Assembly (NCBI GenBank): GCA_030765065.1
Contig: CM060989.1
Location: 64,804,001-64,868,000, forward strand
Direction: 5' to 3'
Origin: Deroplatys truncata
Taxonomy: Eukaryota; Arthropoda; Insecta; Mantodea; Mantidae
DNA length: 64,000 bases
Shown: positions 54,826-64,000 of the stretch, one piece after another
Layout: each line of letters opens with the position of its first letter
How positions within the stretch are numbered: position 1 is the stretch's first letter
Notes under the pieces: generated by a model
What the model was told of the DNA's origin: nothing
Database searches by the model: none
Seen by the model: only the letters and a program-made list of their open reading frames with translations
Position numbers and translations under genes: made by a program

Positions 54826-55432
54826 TACGGAACGTAAACAGCAGTCGACTGTATGGGTGTTTCAAGATGAAGCAAATCCAACAAAAGTTGTTCGCACTCA
54901 AAGCACTTCGAAGCAAATGGTCGCCTGCTTTTTCAGCAAAACTGGCCATGTGGCAACAGTGCCTTTAGAGGAATGTAAAACGGTCAATGCCAAATGGTAC
55001 ACAACCATTTGTTTGCCAGAACTCTTTGGTGAAGTAAGGAAAACCAACAAGAACCGTAGGATCGTTCTTCATCAAGACAATGCAAGCGCACACACATCTC
55101 GTCTAACAACAGAGTATTTGAAGGCTCAAAAAATCGAATTGATGGCCATCCGCCATACAGTCCTGATTTGGCACCCAATGACTTGTTTTTGTTCCCGAAT
55201 ATCAAGATTAAATTGTATGGACAACGATTTTCGATGGCAGAAGTTGATGCCTTCAAAAACTGTTTTGGAGGTGTCTCAAGAAGACTGGAATAAGTGCTTT
55301 GACAAATGGTTCAAACGGATGCAAAAGTGTATTGATCATAAAGAAGAATATTTTGAAAAACAATAAAGCAGTTTTCAATCAGAAATTACTTTGTTTTAAT
55401 TATTAGGCTCAAAATATAAATAGTGCCCCTCG
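54826..55432 (+). pseudogene. mariner transposase C-terminal half
   Basis: The frame reads STVWVFQDEANPTKVVRTQS (first D), TSKQMVACFFSKTGHVATVP, then RRIVLHQDNASAHTSRLTTE (second D) and a frameshift around 55140. It ends WNKCFDKWFKRMQKCIDHKE, EYFEKQ and a stop. The 3' end is GTGCCCCTCG|TA at 55432. The N-terminal half is absent. It lies in a LARP7 intron, antisense. Confidence 0.8.
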
Positions 55433-55439
55433 TATACTC

Positions 55440-55920
55440 CATAGAACAAGTTTTACCTTAAAATATGTTTCACATGTCTATTGTTTAGTCATTTAATGGA
55501 GAACTTCACTATGTCATCAACTGGTGGAATTTCCAAATGCATTTTTGGTGATGTAGATTTTTCTCATACTATGAGTTCTGCTTTAAAAGCTTTATTTTCT
55601 GTTTAATGCTGTGTTATGTTGACAAAAAATGGTGAGCTGATACACATTTGTCTATTTAAGTTTTAAATTTCTACAAATCAAACTAAAGGTCTAAGACACT
55701 AATGTAGGGGATCCCCTTTCAGGCACATGTGGACATACAGCTGATGATGCAGATGAGCATCCTCGAAACATGTTTTGAATGAAAACTTAATAAGTGAAAC
55801 TAAAGTACTGTTAACTACTCATGATCCCAATACGTTAAAAGGTTTAATTGTTTATGGTCATTTCCAATAATTTAGCATAATGTCACTATTTTGATTATGA
55901 ACAGCAGAATTATATATTTT
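55440..55920. other. LARP7 intron with a hairpin motif of retroelement type
   Basis: At 55741-55772 the plus strand reads CTGATGATGCAGATGAGCAT then CCTCGAAACATG. GATG...CGAAAC with a short stem between is also seen near retroelement fragments at 15685, 43941 and 60288. Nothing else is recognised. Confidence 0.4.
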
Positions 55921-55933
55921 CAGTTTTACTTAC

Positions 55934-56098
55934 CTCTAATGTTTTGTTTGCTTCTTCTGGAGTTTCAAACTCTACAAATGCAAAGCCTTTAATTTTTCCA
56001 CTTGTTCGGTATTTTGGTATGGATACATATGCCACATTTCCGTACCCAGAGAACACGTCCCTAAGCCAGTCATGATCAGCATCTGGAGGAAGCTGTTC
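55934..56098 (-). CDS. LARP7: LARP7 exon (RRM1)
   Basis: 55 codons read EQLPPDADHDWLRDVFSGYG, NVAYVSIPKYRTSGKIKGFA, FVEFETPEEANKTLE. This has RNP2-like VELLP/EQLPP and the RNP1 block KGFAFVEF, matching LARP7 RRM1 (NV.Y.SIP.Y...G..KGFAFVEFET). The acceptor is TTTCAG|GAACAG at 56099 and the donor is TAGAG|GTAAG at 55933. It is phase 0 at both ends. LARP7 stabilises 7SK snRNA and supports U6 modification in the nucleus. The La-motif exons upstream were not found before 64000. Confidence 0.95.
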
Positions 56099-56411
56099 CT
56101 GAAATATCATAGACAGAAGTTTCTATTACGTGGGGACATCAATGATACGAGGGCTGATCAACACAGACTGAGACTGATTTTTTTTTCACAGACGTTTATT
56201 ACTCCAATTCAATGTTTATATGATCTTTTTCAAAGTAGTCCCCTCCTACTACAATGCACTTTTTAGAGCGTCTCTGCCAGTCCTTGAACACGTGCTGCAG
56301 ACCATTCTTTGTCAGGTCCTTGAGAATCGCCTCACTTTTCTTGAGCACTGCTTCAGAGTTCTCAAATCGAATACCCCTAAGCTTTGCCTTTAGTGATGGG
56401 AGTAAAAAAAA

Positions 56412-57263
56412 TCTGATGTGTTACACTCACATGACTTTCTCTACTCTTGTACAAACTATTTTTACAAACGCTTATTCTCCATATGCTTCATGTTAATGGA
56501 GATATCGAGATGTCAATCTTATTGATAATTTTCTTGTAGATGCAAAGGGAATATGGTAGGTTTTAAGCGATAGTCAAATATTTTAACGCTGGTTGCTATG
56601 TGACGCATTCCATTCTCTTTGCATGTCCAGGACATAAAAAAATGAATAACGAATTTGAGAAAAAGTATAAGTATTGGAAAATTTAAGGAAATAACAAGCA
56701 ATATCTCGCAAACGGTTCACTCAACAAAAGAAATGTATATGACATAAATTGTGTATTTTAACGCGATCTACATTTTTCGTTTAGTAACATTTTGTCTATC
56801 TCTTATGGTTTACCAGTTATGAAAAAGTCGTTCATAAAGAAGAATACTTTTGGAGACATTCCCAGAAAATTCGAGATATACATTTTATTTGTCATGACAA
56901 TATCTTAAACATATGATATTTTAATCAAAATCGTTAGAGCCGTTTTTGAGAAAATTAAAATTTTCGAAAAATGTTCCATGTAAAGGGTAGTCTGGGGTGG
57001 GGGAATTTTCTTGAAAACCTTCGTGTCGCATCTCTGAAAGATACTGAACCTAAATACCAAGTTTGGTGTTTATCCGACTGTTCGTTTTTGAGTTATGCTG
57101 TTCACAGACACACAGACAGACAGACACACACATGGACATGTTTCCAAAAATGCTTTTTTTGGATTCAGGAGGTCTCAAAACATGTATTTCCGGTGAAATC
57201 TCGGTATCGAATTTTTGGGTGGAATGCAATACTTCCCCTACTTACTATACGTAGTAGAGAAAG
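56412..57263 (-). repeat. R1-A repeat, full length, inside mariner
   Basis: The plus view runs from TCTGATGTGTTACACTCAC to TACGTAGTAGAGAAAG. The left flank is the A-run of mariner. The right flank continues into the internal part of the second R1 (AAAAAATGAATAACG). Confidence 0.85.
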
Positions 57264-57734
57264 TAAAAAATGAATAACGAATTTGAGAAAAAGTATAAGT
57301 ATTGGAAAATTTAAGGAAATAACAAGCAATATCTCGCAAACGGTTCACTCAACAAAAGAAATGTATATGATATAAGTTGTGTATTTTAACGCGATCTACA
57401 TTTTTTATGTAGTAACATTTTGTCTATCTCTTATGGTTTACCAGTTATGCAAAAGTCGTTCACAATGAAGAATACTTTTGGAGACATTCCCAGAAAATTC
57501 GAGATATACATTTCATTTCTCATGACATTATCTTAAACATATGATATTTCCATCAAAATCGCTAGAGCCATTTTTGAGAAAATAAAAATTTTCAAAAAAT
57601 CTTCCATGTAAAGGGTAGTCTGGGGTGGGGGGATTTTCTTGAAAACCTTCGTGTCGCATCTCTGGAAGATACTGAACCTAAATACCAAGTTTGGTGCTTA
57701 TCCGACTGTTCGTTTTTGAGTTATGCTGTTCACA

Positions 57735-57781
<47 letters not shown>

Positions 57782-57918
57782 ACACACGGACATGTTTCCA
57801 AAAATGCCTTTTTTTGGATTCAGGAGGTCTCAAAACATGTATTTCCGGTGAAATCTCGGTATCGAATTTTTGGGTGGAATGCAATACTTCCCCTACTTAC
57901 TATACGTAGTAGAGAAAG
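57264..57918 (-). repeat. R1-A repeat, 5' part only, inside mariner
   Basis: This starts at AAAAAATGAATAACGAATTT, i.e. at the internal T-run of the unit, and ends TACGTAGTAGAGAAAG|TAAAAAGTCAC, returning to mariner. A (CA)n tract at about 57736-57776 is the longest in the family here. Confidence 0.85.
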
Positions 57919-58964
57919 TAAAAAGTCACAGGTTGCAAGATTGGGGCTATAAGGTGAATGTGGTACACAGGTAATGTTGAATCAAGCCAGAAACTGCACG
58001 ACTTGATTTGCGACGTGAGGCCGTGCATTGTCATGATGAAGTCGCCACCCAGTCCAAGAAAGCTCTGATCGTTTCTTTGCAATGTGCTTCCTCAGTGTAG
58101 TATGCTGCTGTAACAGTAGTGTGAGGGGGAACTGCATGCTGGTAAATCATTCCATTACAGTCAAAAAAATGTGATCACCATCACTTTCCCTGCAGATGGA
58201 ACAACTTTTGCCATTTTTGGTGTTGGAGAACCTGGCGATTTCCACACTGTGCTGGCTTGTTTTCCTTCAGGATCATAATGATGCAGCCATAACTCATCAC
58301 CGGTGATAATCAATTTAAAAAATGCATCCCCTCCGTCAGCAAAGAGACGCAGCACCTCATGGCTTGTCTCCATTTGCACAGCCTTTTGTTCGGGAGTCAA
58401 CAGACGTGGCACCTAACGAGCACAAACTCGGGTCATATGGAGATGGTCGTGCATAATTGTAAATAAACTGCCATATGAAATTCTCAACACTTCACTGAGG
58501 TTACGTAATGTTATACACCTATCCTCTCAGACATCACAGCAGCTGTGTTGATGTTGACTTCAGTCACAGCAGAAGCCGAAACACCAGGCCCACCTTGCTT
58601 AACACTGACAAGTCGGCCTTCTTTTTGAACCACCTAAACACTGTTGCACGAGGTAGCGCATCTTCACTGTATGCTTGCTTGAGCTTTTCATAAGTTTCGG
58701 TGGCTGTATGGTTTAAACGAAAATAGAATTTGATTGCACTGTACTGCTCCTCTCGTGTCACCTCCATTGTCTGGTATGTGAAATGCACGTAGGGTCTACA
58801 AAATAGAGCATTACTACCAACCTACCAATATGAGAGTGCTGCCGCCTACCAACATTATACATAAAAACCCGCTCTTTTCAAATATTTATGTTACAGATAT
58901 GAAACTATTATGGAAGCTACAGGAAAAAAATCAGTCTCAGTCTTTGTTAATCAGCCCTTGTAAA

Positions 58965-59500
58965 ATTACAGTTTCTTAACTTTAACTCTATCAATAGTGG
59001 AGATTGCTTTATCAGGCAAAACATACCAACGGCAGCACAAAAGATATAAGAAAACCACAAAGTTACTTCTCCAATATGTGCATTTTAGGAACAAATGTTG
59101 GTAAATGCTTCAGAAATGGTTGTTTTTCTGAGGAAATGTTCTTATTGTATGACACATTATTTGTTATGATTTCTGAAATCTTATTAGTGTTTCTTACTTA
59201 TAATTAACATAAATATGCTTTTAAATCAAATAATTAAGTGCTAAGGGAAAAAATAAAGCAAGAGAGTTTCTTTAAGATCATTTTTGTGTTTAATTTTATT
59301 CTATTTAAAGTATGAAATATTCATGTTCATATATTAGTTTAACCTTTTAAACATTACTTAAAAGGTGCATGACACACAAATTCATGTTAACAATTGAAAA
59401 TCTAGTTAGAAAAGGATAGCATTAGTTTCCTTTATGTGTCCGGCATAAGCTACCATACACAACACTAAACATGCTTTGGAAATTGTTTTGATTGATTCCA
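58965..59500. other. Unassigned DNA
   Basis: AT-rich. No LARP7 La-motif exon is seen on the minus strand. Confidence 0.3.
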
Positions 59501-59501
59501 G

Positions 59502-59588
59502 AACATTCAAGAAAGACATTGGGCCAATATGAAGAACATCCAGGAAGCAGAAAACAAAAGATCATCCTCAGATACTAATAACCTTCAG
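59502..59588 (+). CDS. Candidate exon of an unknown plus-strand gene
   Basis: An 87-base stretch lies between TGATTCCAG and GTAAATAAC and is open in one frame throughout: NIQERHWANMKNIQEAENKR, SSSDTNNLQ. Splice signals are good and the length is a multiple of three. There is no family match. It would lie within the 5' intron of LARP7 on the opposite strand, so it may be chance. Confidence 0.3.
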
Positions 59589-59859
59589 GTAAATAACTAT
59601 TCTTAAAACCATTGGAAAGTGAAATATTAGGCTTTTAACAAAACAGGCAAAATATCTATTATATGCAACATTAAATACTGTTAAAATTGTTGCAAATTTA
59701 GTAATTAACTCACATACCATGTGAGCATACTTTCTGGCAGCAGGGAAGAAATATGCATTTGCATTAAAATCCTATCCCTAGTGATGATACTGTATGTATT
59801 ATAGCTTCTAGTGTTTATCTTTAAGGACATTAAATACTATTTCTTCCTCTTTGCAGGAA

Positions 59860-60165
59860 GGACTTACAAGCCAATCCTTGAGTCAGTAGCCTGTCAAGGA
59901 GCAAGCAACTCTGGATCATAAGATATCCAGGATGGACGATCAGCCCAATGTCTGGTATGGCGGTGAAGAAGGAAATGAAATGAAATGTAGTGATGAAAGG
60001 GACGATGGGAAAACTTATGGATCAAATTCTGCAACACAACATTCACCTCGCAACCGAGGAAAACTGCAAAAAGATCTCTGGTCAGGTTGGTTGGTCCTGG
60101 GGGTTTGAACCCAGGACCTCCTGAATGCAAGTTGCACATGCTACTGTGGCAGCACCTTGCTCAGT
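59860..60165 (-). repeat. tRNA-derived SINE
   Basis: The minus strand head has GAGCAAGGTGCTGCCACAGT, then GTCCTGGGTTCAAACCCC (B box), CAACCTGACCAGAGATC, and the tail CATCACTACATTTCATTTC with CCATCCTGGATA and TTGCTTGCTCCTTGA. This is the best preserved head of the family in the window. Confidence 0.7.
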
Positions 60166-60224
60166 GACATTAAATACAATAAATGTGAAAATTATCTTGA
60201 GTTATTAACAATCTTATTCATATA

Positions 60225-61098
60225 TATTGAAGAAAGAGTTAGCCAACTTAAGATACTCTTTGCTCCACATACTACATATTACATGCAGGACATGTTTCGT
60301 GAGGCATTCCCCACATCTTCCGCTGCTATGCGTCGACTGACTTCGGAGTAGGATTCCGGTTCTCTGGTGCCATCTGTTGACCGATTGATGAACTTAAGAG
60401 ATGAGATCTCTTCCCAGTGGTATTTCAAAGTTCATCAGTTGCTCTTGGAACTTTTTGATGTATATTTTCTCCCACAAGCTTAATTCTAGTGGTTTCTTGA
60501 CGTACTTTAGTAATTTTGCTTCCTTTTCTACTGAGTGGTTCTCTTTCCAAAAATGGTTCGCTACAGCAGACCTTTCCATCTGTTTATATCTGATGTTGCA
60601 GTAGCCTGGTTCCAATGTTCCTCTTGGTCTTCCCTATGTATATTTTGTCACAATCTTTGCAGTTTATCTGATATATACCTTGTTTCTTTTCATGTGGAAT
60701 ACTATTAGTAGTGCTAGATTTTAACATCTTTCCTAAGCTGAATTTATTGTATGGTACCAGGGTTATCTTGTATTTCTTGAAAGTCTTCTGGAATTTGTGG
60801 AAGGCCCAAGGGTGGAAAGCAATTCTCTTGTATCTCCAATTTTCCTCAATTGGTGCAAGAGTCGTAATCTGTCTGATTTGCTTTTCTCTGGTGAACTTTT
60901 GATTTTTCTATCATGTGTTTGTCGAATCCGTTGGCTTTTGCTGTTGTTACGATGTGTTCATATTCATTCTTGTATTCTATTTCTTTAAGAGGGGTGTTTA
61001 TCAGTCTGTGAATTAAATGTTGAACATGTCCTGCATGTAATATGTAGTATGTGGAGCAAAGAGTATCTTAAGTCGACTCACTCTTTCTTTAATATATT
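60225..61098 (-). mobile_element. Penelope-like element fragment between inverted repeats
   Basis: Minus-strand pieces are LIHRLINTPLKEIEYKNEYE, TAKANGFDKHMIEKSK, GIYQINCKDCDKIYIGKTKR (GIY-YIG) and RSAVANHFWKENHSVEKEAK, ending IPLGRDLIS. Frameshifts lie between them. The flanks are inverted copies of about 70 bp: 60230-60300 and 61022-61095 share AAGATACTCTTTGCTCCACA and TACTACATATTACATGCAGG. Penelope-like elements are known for terminal repeats in direct or inverted order. Confidence 0.8.
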
Positions 61099-61174
61099 TG
61101 AATGCTTCACTGTAAGTTCCAATTTTTCAAGAAACTCTGAATCTTATTAATGCTTTCCACATAAATCAATATTT

Positions 61175-61347
61175 TTTGCATAGACCTTTTGTGTCACCAT
61201 TGCCAAAATTATTTAAACAAAAACAGAGAACAGAGCATAGCAGAGCGTATGCCATATGGCAAATACATAATGGAAGTTCTGATGTGACTGATTGGAGAAA
61301 GAAAATAAAAGATGCTGTCTTTAATACAGAAGACAATCATTTAACAT
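61175..61347 (+). CDS. Candidate exon of an unknown plus-strand gene
   Basis: Between TTTTTTGCATAG and GTAAGCTTG one frame is open: PFVSPLPKLFKQKQRTEHSR, AYAIWQIHNGSSDVTDWRKK, IKDAVFNTEDNHLT. It begins with one base of a split codon, so it does not join the 59502-59588 segment directly in phase. Composition looks protein-like. No family is recognised. Confidence 0.35.
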
Positions 61348-61409
61348 GTAAGCTTGTAGCATTTTCAAAAGTTTCTTCCTGCTTTCTTCTGCATGTGTGT
61401 GTATGTATG

Positions 61410-62130
61410 TGACGCAGTAATTTGTATCACAAAAATGTAAATGTCAGAGTGATTGTAGTGTGAATATGCATTGTTGTGTGACATTGATTTGAGATGTTTG
61501 TTGATTGTAATCATTGTTGAGAAGTGGGTTTATACGGCCTTACTGAAACTGACAATAATAGCGTGCAATAATGTAGCGAGAGGGTGAGCTGTTTATCATT
61601 ATTAGAGACGAGCAAATGACGTCAGAGTGGCGTGTTTTTCTTAGAATTTGCAGGAACATTTTCCCTAGAGCATATGTTTTCGTAATTTTCATTGGATATA
61701 AATATAGACGCTAATGTTGGCGCGTTTTATTAACCAATAGTAGCTCGGTTATACATCTTTAGGCATATCGGGCGAAGGAGTATAAATTCGTGTCAGAGTC
61801 AAGTTTCACGTAGTCCAACAGAAGCATTCGCGTATAAGACATCGATGAGTTCAACAGAAGCAGTCATGGTGAATACATCGCACAGTTTATCGATTTGCAG
61901 GTTACGCGTAGCAAATTTATGAAAAATCTCTTGTGTCGTAAAGTTAATTACACAAAAAGTTGAAGTACGCGAATTAATAATGGGCCGTAAAGAAGTTATT
62001 ATAACAGTTTCAGCTTGGCGAGTGTCAAGATTAATAGGTGAAAGTGAATAATGTGTTACGACAATAAAAGTGTAAAACAAATTCTTTCATCAGTGTTATC
62101 TTTGGATAAAAACTCCTTTCCGTTTACACA
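61410..62130 (+). repeat. R3 LTR-like repeat, copy 2
   Basis: This begins TGACGCAGTAATTTGTATCA and contains GAGTATAAATTCG (TATA type, about 61778), GTGCTCATG-poor body and ACAATAAAAGTG (polyadenylation signal type, about 62061). It ends CCGTTTACACA. It is in inverse orientation to copy 1 at 4140-4808. Confidence 0.6.
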
Positions 62131-62345
62131 CCCTGTACAAAAGAAGTGCTTGACCGAGAAATCATAGCTAGCCGGAGGACAGTGAACCCAAAATTAAATA
62201 CAATAACAGGCGCTCAGTAAAAGATAACACGAAGTGACCGCGCCAAATTGTATTCCATACGTGCGGCAGATAAACAGTAGCATCTTTCGAACACAAACAT
62301 TAATACCGCCGCAAATTGGCTCCCATACGTGGGGCTAACAAACAT
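62131..62345 (+). repeat. R3 leader with two primer-site-like motifs
   Basis: After GAAGTGCTTGACCGAGAAAT and CTAGCCGGAGGACAGTGAAC (also present beside copy 1), it contains AAATTGTATTCCATACGTGC (about 62244) and AAATTGGCTCCCATACGTGG (about 62314). They share layout with the motifs that follow R2. Confidence 0.45.
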
Positions 62346-62960
62346 TAATTTCACGCCACATATGTCATTGCTTTATATCATCATATGATGTCTTCTCCCA
62401 TTTTATTTTATAAAATTAATAAATGAAAGCCAATCCCAAAAGTTGAAACTTGCCATTTGTACAGTTAGCCTATTTTAAACTACCCTTCTATATTAAAAAA
62501 CATTTTACTTGTAACCAGTGCGCTGTGGTGTTTACTGTTTGAACTGATGAGTCGTATGAATAAAACGCAAGTACGTCTCAAAGTTCATACTAATGAGAAC
62601 AAACACCTTCTGTGATTATATACTCAACTCAATGAGAATAAAAACCTAATGCCTCATGGGAGTATATACTTATTTTCAAAGCTGTGTTGATCATATGGGG
62701 AATCACCAACACAGGTCACTGCAAATGTAATCCAGATCTGAATAATTGTCATCCTTCTTGAGTAAACACGTGGCATATCAGTGCTTTGGGTATACAGCTG
62801 TGGTGCTGATGCCTCTCTATTGTTTTTCTCGTGTAGCGATCTTTGAAGATGGAAAAATGGAGATTCAAGCAGTGATACAGTACTCCATAAAGAAAGTATG
62901 AAAGCAAATGATATTCATGTCAATTTGAAGAACACACTGGGGGACTCTGCTCCTTCACTG
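62346..62960. other. Unassigned DNA
   Basis: No gene or named repeat recognised. Confidence 0.3.
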
Positions 62961-62965
62961 TTGCA

Positions 62966-63476
62966 TGCGAATACATTACATACTTTAATAATGCAAGAGC
63001 TGCGAGAATAATAAGTTTTAAGTTGCTAACAATGAGGTAATAATGAAATAACCTTGAAGCAATAATGAGTTAGAGAGTTTGAAAATTACTAGTCATGAGT
63101 AGAACAACGATAATGTAATTTCTGTAACAGTTTAAAATTAGCCAATCAACAGCAAAGAAAAAGCCTTAAGTAAAATGCAGTTATTCTATTGGACTAGAAT
63201 TAGCCAATCAGAGACCTGAAATACCGAAGCTTACGGGTTTAACGGTTGAAATATGTTCAGTTGCTGGCAAACCTTGGTAGTGACCAGATGGAAGATGTGT
63301 TCTCTACACAAATATTACGTGTGAATCGTAAAATATGTCTACACGTTAGCTAAGTATTAAAGAATCTCACAGCTCTTAAAAAGTGTAGTGCTTTATTAAA
63401 ATGTGCAAAGGATAAAATAAAAAGTGAATTTAAAAACTTAATATTTGTGTATGTCTACAATTATTGTCGTACCGCA
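62966..63476 (+). repeat. R2 LTR-like repeat, copy e (5'-truncated)
   Basis: This enters at GCGAATACATTACATACTTT, has TTAGCCAATCAACAGC and TTAGCCAATCAGAGACC, AATCTCACAGCTC and ends TTATTGTCGTACCGCA|CC. The leader (to about 63760) has CACAGCCGAGGCAAATTC, AAAGCCCAAAGCGTG and AAGTTGGCTTCCAATGTG. Confidence 0.6.
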
Positions 63477-63779
63477 CCTTGCCTAAGAGATACATGACTC
63501 TACAAACATTACTGACACAGCCGAGGCAAATTCAAACACATATAATATATATAGAAGCAGTTTTTAATAACAAAATTAAATATTATAGTGTAAAATCAGC
63601 TTTTCATACATAGCAGCATATTGTGTAACAACAGTAACTATTACATAATCAACAACTTCAAACCAAAGCCCAAAGCGTGTTGCAAACTACTTAAACAAAG
63701 TAAACTCCAAGAACAATACTTCAAGTTGGCTTCCAATGTGTGAAGCTAAATAAATTAAGTAAAAATAATACGTAACAAA

Positions 63780-64000
63780 CCAACCTTCTTCAAGGGATAT
63801 CATCTGAAAGGACATATCACATTTTGACTGGAGAATTGAGTATGAAAGAATTATCTTGTAGGTGGGTGCCGAGACTGTTAACACAGGATAAAAAGCGTAT
63901 CAGATTGTAAATATCTGAACAATGTTTGGCTCATTTTCTGAAAAACCCACAAGATTTTTTGCGTCATTAGGTGACTACAGATGAGACGGGTCCACTACTA
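63780..64000 (+). pseudogene. mariner transposase fragment, runs off the window
   Basis: The frame reads ERTYHILTGELSMKELSCRW, VPRLLTQDKKRIRL, a stop, ISEQCLAHFLKNPQDFLRH, a stop, VTTDETGPLL. RWVPRLLT and DET (first catalytic D) are mariner hallmarks. It continues past 64000. Confidence 0.75.

Larger units (their letters stand above)
56148..58960 (-). mobile_element. mariner element carrying a nested R1 dimer
   Basis: Both ends match the copy at 39365-40680 (CGAGGGCTGATCAACA; CAAGGGCTGATTAACA), with TA at each edge. The mariner segments are about 56148-56411 and 57919-58960. The insertion lies in the run where the other copy reads GGGAATAAAAAAAAAAGTCA. Minus-strand coding pieces include MEVTREEQYSAIKFYFRLNH, PRLLTPEQKAVQMETSHEVL and ITGDELWLHHYDPEGKQA. 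There are frameshifts and a stop at VCAR*VPR. Confidence 0.88.

Noticed and set aside
53947..55432. One mariner interrupted by R2d
   Set aside because: The left fragment is a 3' end on the minus strand and the right one is a 3' half on the plus strand. They cannot be two parts of one element.
57736..57784. Open frames rich in His/Thr or Cys/Val
   Set aside because: They are translations of the (CA)n microsatellite inside an R1 repeat.
59857..59889. Terminal exon joining 59502-59588 with a stop
   Set aside because: The acceptor looks good, but the sequence belongs to the SINE that follows, so an exon here would be an exonised SINE at best.

Overview
The window is AT-rich animal DNA, almost certainly from an insect. 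The evidence is split genes with GT-AG introns, several families of mariner, Tc1, pogo and hAT transposons, Penelope-like retroelements, tRNA-derived SINEs and long repeat-filled introns. The repeat load suggests a large hemimetabolous genome such as a cockroach or termite, but I cannot place the species. There is no prokaryotic or organellar sequence.

Two host genes can be read, both on the minus strand. USP39 (SAD1, a non-catalytic ubiquitin-protease homologue of the U4/U6.U5 tri-snRNP) starts at 20896. Its first five coding exons run leftwards (20896-20803, 20705-20544, 16166-16053, 12038-11863, 5216-4991) in unbroken phase, and the rest lies left of the window. LARP7 (7SK/U6 La-related protein) is represented by its last five coding exons (56098-55934, 53858-52933, 47234-47006, 39169-39028, 35123-34975). 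These give RRM1, a long charged linker, and the C-terminal xRRM with its conserved tail. The La-motif exons lie right of 64000 or were not recognised. Both products act on spliceosomal or 7SK snRNPs. A small pair of plus-strand exon-like segments (59502-59588, 61175-61347) may be a further gene.

Everything else is mobile or decayed DNA. Introns 2-4 of USP39 (5.2-20.5 kb) hold non-LTR retrotransposon 3' ends, an AT-rich family called R1 here, a jerky/Tigger pseudogene split by a TA-flanked element, a SINE, and an unknown intronless ORF. The intergenic stretch (20.9-35.0 kb) holds a TIR element with a transposase remnant, a SINE, a THAP-domain relic, a pogo/DDE_1 pseudogene, a small hAT-like element, a DDE_3 transposase split by a tRNA-like SINE, and a nearly whole Tc1 element. 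LARP7 introns hold two mariners, a foldback element, a Harbinger-like element, a Penelope-like insertion with a target duplication, an element with a Myb-like protein, and LTR-like repeats.

The most informative structure is the nesting of the R1 family (about 0.8 kb, no ORF). R1 copies sit in T-runs ending in A, duplicate that run, and have inserted into themselves. Two further families (R2 and R3) look like LTRs and share their termini. They are followed by imperfect copies of a motif resembling a retroviral lysine-tRNA primer-binding site. The same nesting gives a relative time order for many insertions.
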